From: Rhytidiadelphus loreus
Lineage: Eukaryota > Streptophyta > Bryopsida > Hypnales > Hylocomiaceae
Length of the DNA: 64,000 bases
NCBI GenBank assembly: GCA_947034895.1
Contig: OX344763.1
Location: forward strand, 71,009,093 to 71,073,092
Reading direction: 5' to 3'
The notes beneath the pieces are model-generated. The model saw nothing but the letters and a program-made list of their open reading frames with translations. It did not search any database and was not told where the DNA came from. The translations under genes were made by a program, and so were the position numbers. Shown here in pieces: positions 60,873 through 64,000 of the stretch (position 1 is the stretch's first letter; each line of letters begins with the position of its first letter).

Positions 60873-61117
60873 AATAGTATCCAAGGTTCCAAACTAGTAT
60901 TTTGAAAACTTAATTTTTAAAGGAGGTACACATGACAGTGTTTAACCGAACATTAGCAATTATTCAAACCAAACACCCGTTATACAACAAGTTTTGACAC
61001 GGGGTGATGCTCAAAACCTTTTGGCAAAGTCTAGTCTTGCCGCTTTAAAGTTTTAAGTTCACAAACTATTCTCAATTCACACAAATGGTTGGTTAGTATC
61101 CAAAAGAACAATAAAAT

Positions 61118-61310
61118 CAACTAGAGTTTGGGAACTACTCCCACAACTCCCAAAATATCAAAGTTTTGGGGCTTGAAGCCTCCAAATTCAAGAAATAAGT
61201 TAGTTAACACAAACAACACTAGAGTTAGGGGATTTCCTCCACCTAAACTCTTGAAAAGCAAAGTTTTAGAGCTTGAAGCCTCCAAATTCAAACAAGAAAA
61301 GAAAAGAAAG
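61118..61310. repeat. Imperfect tandem duplication, about 95 bp
   Basis: Two copies share CAACTAGAGTT-like starts and GCTTGAAGCCTCCAAATTCA. The DNA from 60873 to 63085 otherwise holds no supported gene. Confidence 0.65.
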
Positions 61311-62562
61311 CTTTGAAGGGGCCCTCCGGACCTTCAAAGTACTGACAAGAGAATAGAAGAAAATAGAAGAAAATAGCCAAAACTTGGCTTAAAAAGTGTT
61401 ACGACAAGTGTCGGTAGCACGACAAGAGCAACAACAAGAATGAAACAAAGAAAATGAGGGTCACGAACAACCTCAAGGAAGGGCCTTATATACTCGCTCC
61501 CGGCCCCCCCCAGTAAGTTGTTCGTAATTATTATCTTTACTTTCAATCTAGATATTTTGCTAAACTACCTAAACGCGTTTTCTAAATAATCTTTGTTTAA
61601 TGGGAAGGAAGGTTCTCAAGCGAGTTCCTTTTAGGCCCTAAATGGCCTTAGAATCTTTTCCCAAATCAAATATTTGATTTTCCCAAAGATATTTTGAAAA
61701 CCTACCTAATTAACCAAGATATTTTGCATTTTAATCTAGGGTTAGTTCTAAATTGTCTTTCTTTAGTCCAAAAGATGGCTTCTTACGCAAGACAAGTATC
61801 TTGGGCAAATCCAATCTTTGATTTTACAAGAGATATTTGCAAAATCAACCTAGATCAATCCAAAATTACCTTTTAAAAGTCAAACTAAGGGCTGACCCTC
61901 TCTATCTTTTGAGGGACAACTCGAAACTAAAAACAAACTGCGCCATCGCGTTCAGAAGACCCCAATTAGCCTCAAGGACTCCTTACCCCTACCTCTCCAG
62001 CCATTTTAAAGCGCAAATTTGAGTCACGGTAACTCAGAATAAAAGTTAAAAATTTAACTTTTGGAGTTTGCGATTTTTGATAAAACTCTTGGTCCAGGGT
62101 GGTTTAGAATATTCGTGGGAGTAAGAATTGACCCTTGAAACGCTCCATTTGGACATCGCTAGCTCCTGGTTCGCCGGTCAACTCACCGCCAAGTTGTAAA
62201 TTCTTGTAAAATTCGCTGTCAGTCCTAATTCTGGTACTTGGGAATGTTGGAATGTCTTCAAACTTGATAGGGCTCTTTATTGGCACACAAAACACTATCC
62301 TAATTTTTAGTGAGATTTTACCGCAACATTGGTAATTTCTAGGAATTTACGAATGCAATTTTAAGCGGTTGACTTCCCATGGAGTCATCGTGGAGTTTTG
62401 TAAAATCCCGAAACTTTTGGGCAATCTTGTACAAGATGTCCATCAACTAAGGGCAAAACCAAATCTCCAATAAGAATGCTATTTTTAGCAATTCTTTAAT
62501 AATTTCCACCGGGGGGGGAAATTATTCTTGATACCGGGGGAATCTTGAATGATCGGGCTTCT

Positions 62563-62606
62563 ATTTGACCTCCTGGCATGATTTGACCTCCTGGCATGCT
62601 TTGACC
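62563..62606. repeat. 18-bp tandem repeat
   Basis: ATTTGACCTCCTGGCATG occurs twice in tandem, plus a partial third copy (CTTTGACCT). Confidence 0.8.
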
Positions 62607-63085
62607 TAGAAAAGCACCTCTCTGTATGTTCCAATCATCATTTCCTCCATCTTGGTCTGTGAATTACTATATTTCTCAAAATTACCTACAAACAATAAAT
62701 CTAACTCTTTCGAATTGGATTTGGACTGACTCTGACTAGACTCTAACTTTTAACCAGTTTGTTACATGTATACTTATAGATGCTGTATCACATGAACAAG
62801 ACACTAGGACTGGTTAACTCTTAAATCCTTAATTCGCTCAAAATTACTGACTTAACTACTTATTTTTACTAATAAGACCTAAACTTAGTAAAAATGCAAC
62901 TTTTTTCATGTTTCACGCATTTAAGGCTATGACACACCTCTTTGGTAGGGACTTCTACCAAAACCCACAATAATTGTATTTTTATATGTTTTTTCCTATT
63001 TTTCACTCAAAAATTAACTAAAAATCGCGAAAAATAAGTTCAGAGGTCCAAGTGCCAACTTGAGGGCTCACAGTCCGCAAATCTC

Positions 63086-64000
63086 ATGGCGACTGGAGGT
63101 AGCAGTGATGGGTCCCTTCCGGTTTTTTCCACTATACGCACTCTTGGTGCAATTAGGAAGGCTGCCAAAGACAAGACTAAAAAACGGAGGGGTAACATTC
63201 ACAAGAAGCGATGGCATGTGTTGCACAATGATAATCACCTAGCTTTCAAAGGGTGGAATGAGGAGCCAGAGCCATGGAGTATGCAAGTGTGCGAAGACTA
63301 CATTGAATGGTGTCACATCGGGAAGTTCTTTCAGGCATGGCACCATCATCACAACCGACACAATAACAAGGCAAATTTGAAGTATTGTGAAAATCCAGCT
63401 TTCATACGAAGGTGTTTAGAATTGTGGCAGGTCCTCTACAAAATCCCTTTTGTAGATAGGAATGAGGCCTCTTTGTTCATTGCTAGAGGTGCCTATGCTG
63501 AGGTCGCCTTGAACAAACAGATTGACTGGACCGCCATCAAGGAAAGTACCTACGTGGAACGTCCAAAAGTTGGAATAATTCCAAGAGGGGTTCTGAAATT
63601 TCCAGAGGGTGGACTTGGGCCTTTTCGAAGTGATCCACAAAACAAAGAAACTCAAGAGGTGGACACGGAAGAATCAGAAGAGGATAATGATACAGATGGC
63701 ATACGGATTCCTAAGCTTGTACAAGTGAAGGAGCAGATTATCACCCCCGTCCAAGTTCCAGTTCCAAATGTTCAAGTCGCTTCATCATCACGAGGAAAGA
63801 AGATGAAACATCCTGCCAAGGTGCGACGGTCCACCACACAAATTAGATTGGCATCAACCTCAACCACAATTGCAGCTCCAATCTTGCCACCACAAGACGC
63901 CAACAACGTCTTCCACATTGCTTTAAGTGACGACTCGCCCATATGTGCCACAAGTCATATTCCCATTCCACAGTCTGAATCTGATGTTGTTCACAATGCG
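63086..64000 (+). CDS. Open VDW-module family gene, partial at window edge
   Basis: ATG at 63086 opens a frame that stays open for 305 codons to the last base. After a basic N-terminus (KDKTKKRRGNIHKKRWH) comes the module shared with the genes at 22655 and 25274: GWNEEPEPWS, CEDYIEWCHIG, a His cluster, then GAYAEVALNKQIDW. The rest is acidic (VDTEESEEDNDTDG) followed by Ser/Thr/Pro-rich sequence. The relatives end in a RING finger or a Gly/Tyr-rich tail; which applies here lies outside the window. It is the only long ORF here without a stop, so it may be a younger or functional copy. Function unknown; a transposon accessory protein is the best guess. Confidence 0.6.
   Translation, partial: MATGGSSDGSLPVFSTIRTLGAIRKAAKDKTKKRRGNIHKKRWHVLHNDNHLAFKGWNEEPEPWSMQVCEDYIEWCHIGKFFQAWHHHHNRHNNKANLKYCENPAFIRRCLELWQVLYKIPFVDRNEASLFIARGAYAEVALNKQIDWTAIKESTYVERPKVGIIPRGVLKFPEGGLGPFRSDPQNKETQEVDTEESEEDNDTDGIRIPKLVQVKEQIITPVQVPVPNVQVASSSRGKKMKHPAKVRRSTTQIRLASTSTTIAAPILPPQDANNVFHIALSDDSPICATSHIPIPQSESDVVHNA

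Overview
This window is nuclear DNA from a streptophyte, and almost everything in it is transposable-element DNA. The evidence is a plant-type importin-beta relic, hAT-like, Mutator-like (MULE, SWIM-type) and CACTA-type elements, spliceosomal GT-AG introns, CCCTAAA-like repeats, and stop codons in CHG/CG contexts. I cannot name the species; the ORF families recall bryophytes, lycophytes, ferns or charophyte algae, but that is memory, not a search. No ordinary housekeeping gene is intact.

Layout. 1-4 kb: edge of an LTR-like element inserted in a hAT-like transposase (minus), then GTCCG-word arrays, tRNA-related SINE-like repeats and a MITE. 4.7-6.0 kb: importin-beta pseudogene. 6.1-14.1 kb: one very long intronless minus-strand transposase-like ORF split by a 3.45-kb LTR-like element (9637-13084, TSD GTTCC). 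15.4-22.7 kb: a minus-strand coiled-coil/RING gene split by a second copy (17220-20599). 25.3-26.2 kb: a decayed relative of that gene; a third, open relative runs off the right edge (63086-64000).

28.1-52.2 kb is a Russian doll. A protein-kinase-like gene (28150-28390 + 50881-52164) holds a third LTR-like copy (28391-29181 + 48302-50875, TSD ACAAG/ACATG). That copy is itself split by a 19.1-kb insertion (29182-48292) with a 9-bp imperfect target-site duplication and short imperfect inverted ends. Removing each layer restores the reading frame of the layer below. The 19.1-kb insertion carries a MULE transposase gene (37829-41492, SWIM zinc finger) and, divergently, an 11-exon gene (36098 to 30615) whose product joins a ParB-like DGNHRR domain to a beta-class-order DNA N4/N6-methyltransferase-like domain. 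It also carries a CACTA MITE, a 95-bp tandem array and a large foldback. This composite is the most interesting object in the window.

52.8-57.2 kb: a minus-strand ORF of unknown family split by a diverged fourth LTR-like element (53289-57044, TSD GGATT). 57.3-57.9 kb: GC-rich inverted minisatellite. 58-63 kb: AT-rich DNA with small tandem duplications.

Two themes recur. First, the LTR-like elements have TG...CA ends, 5-bp duplications and TATA/poly(A) signals near the 3' end, but no terminal direct repeats; they look like solo LTRs that carry a long gag-like ORF. Second, most long ORFs are broken by in-frame stops with few or no frameshifts, which suggests decay dominated by cytosine deamination of methylated DNA.
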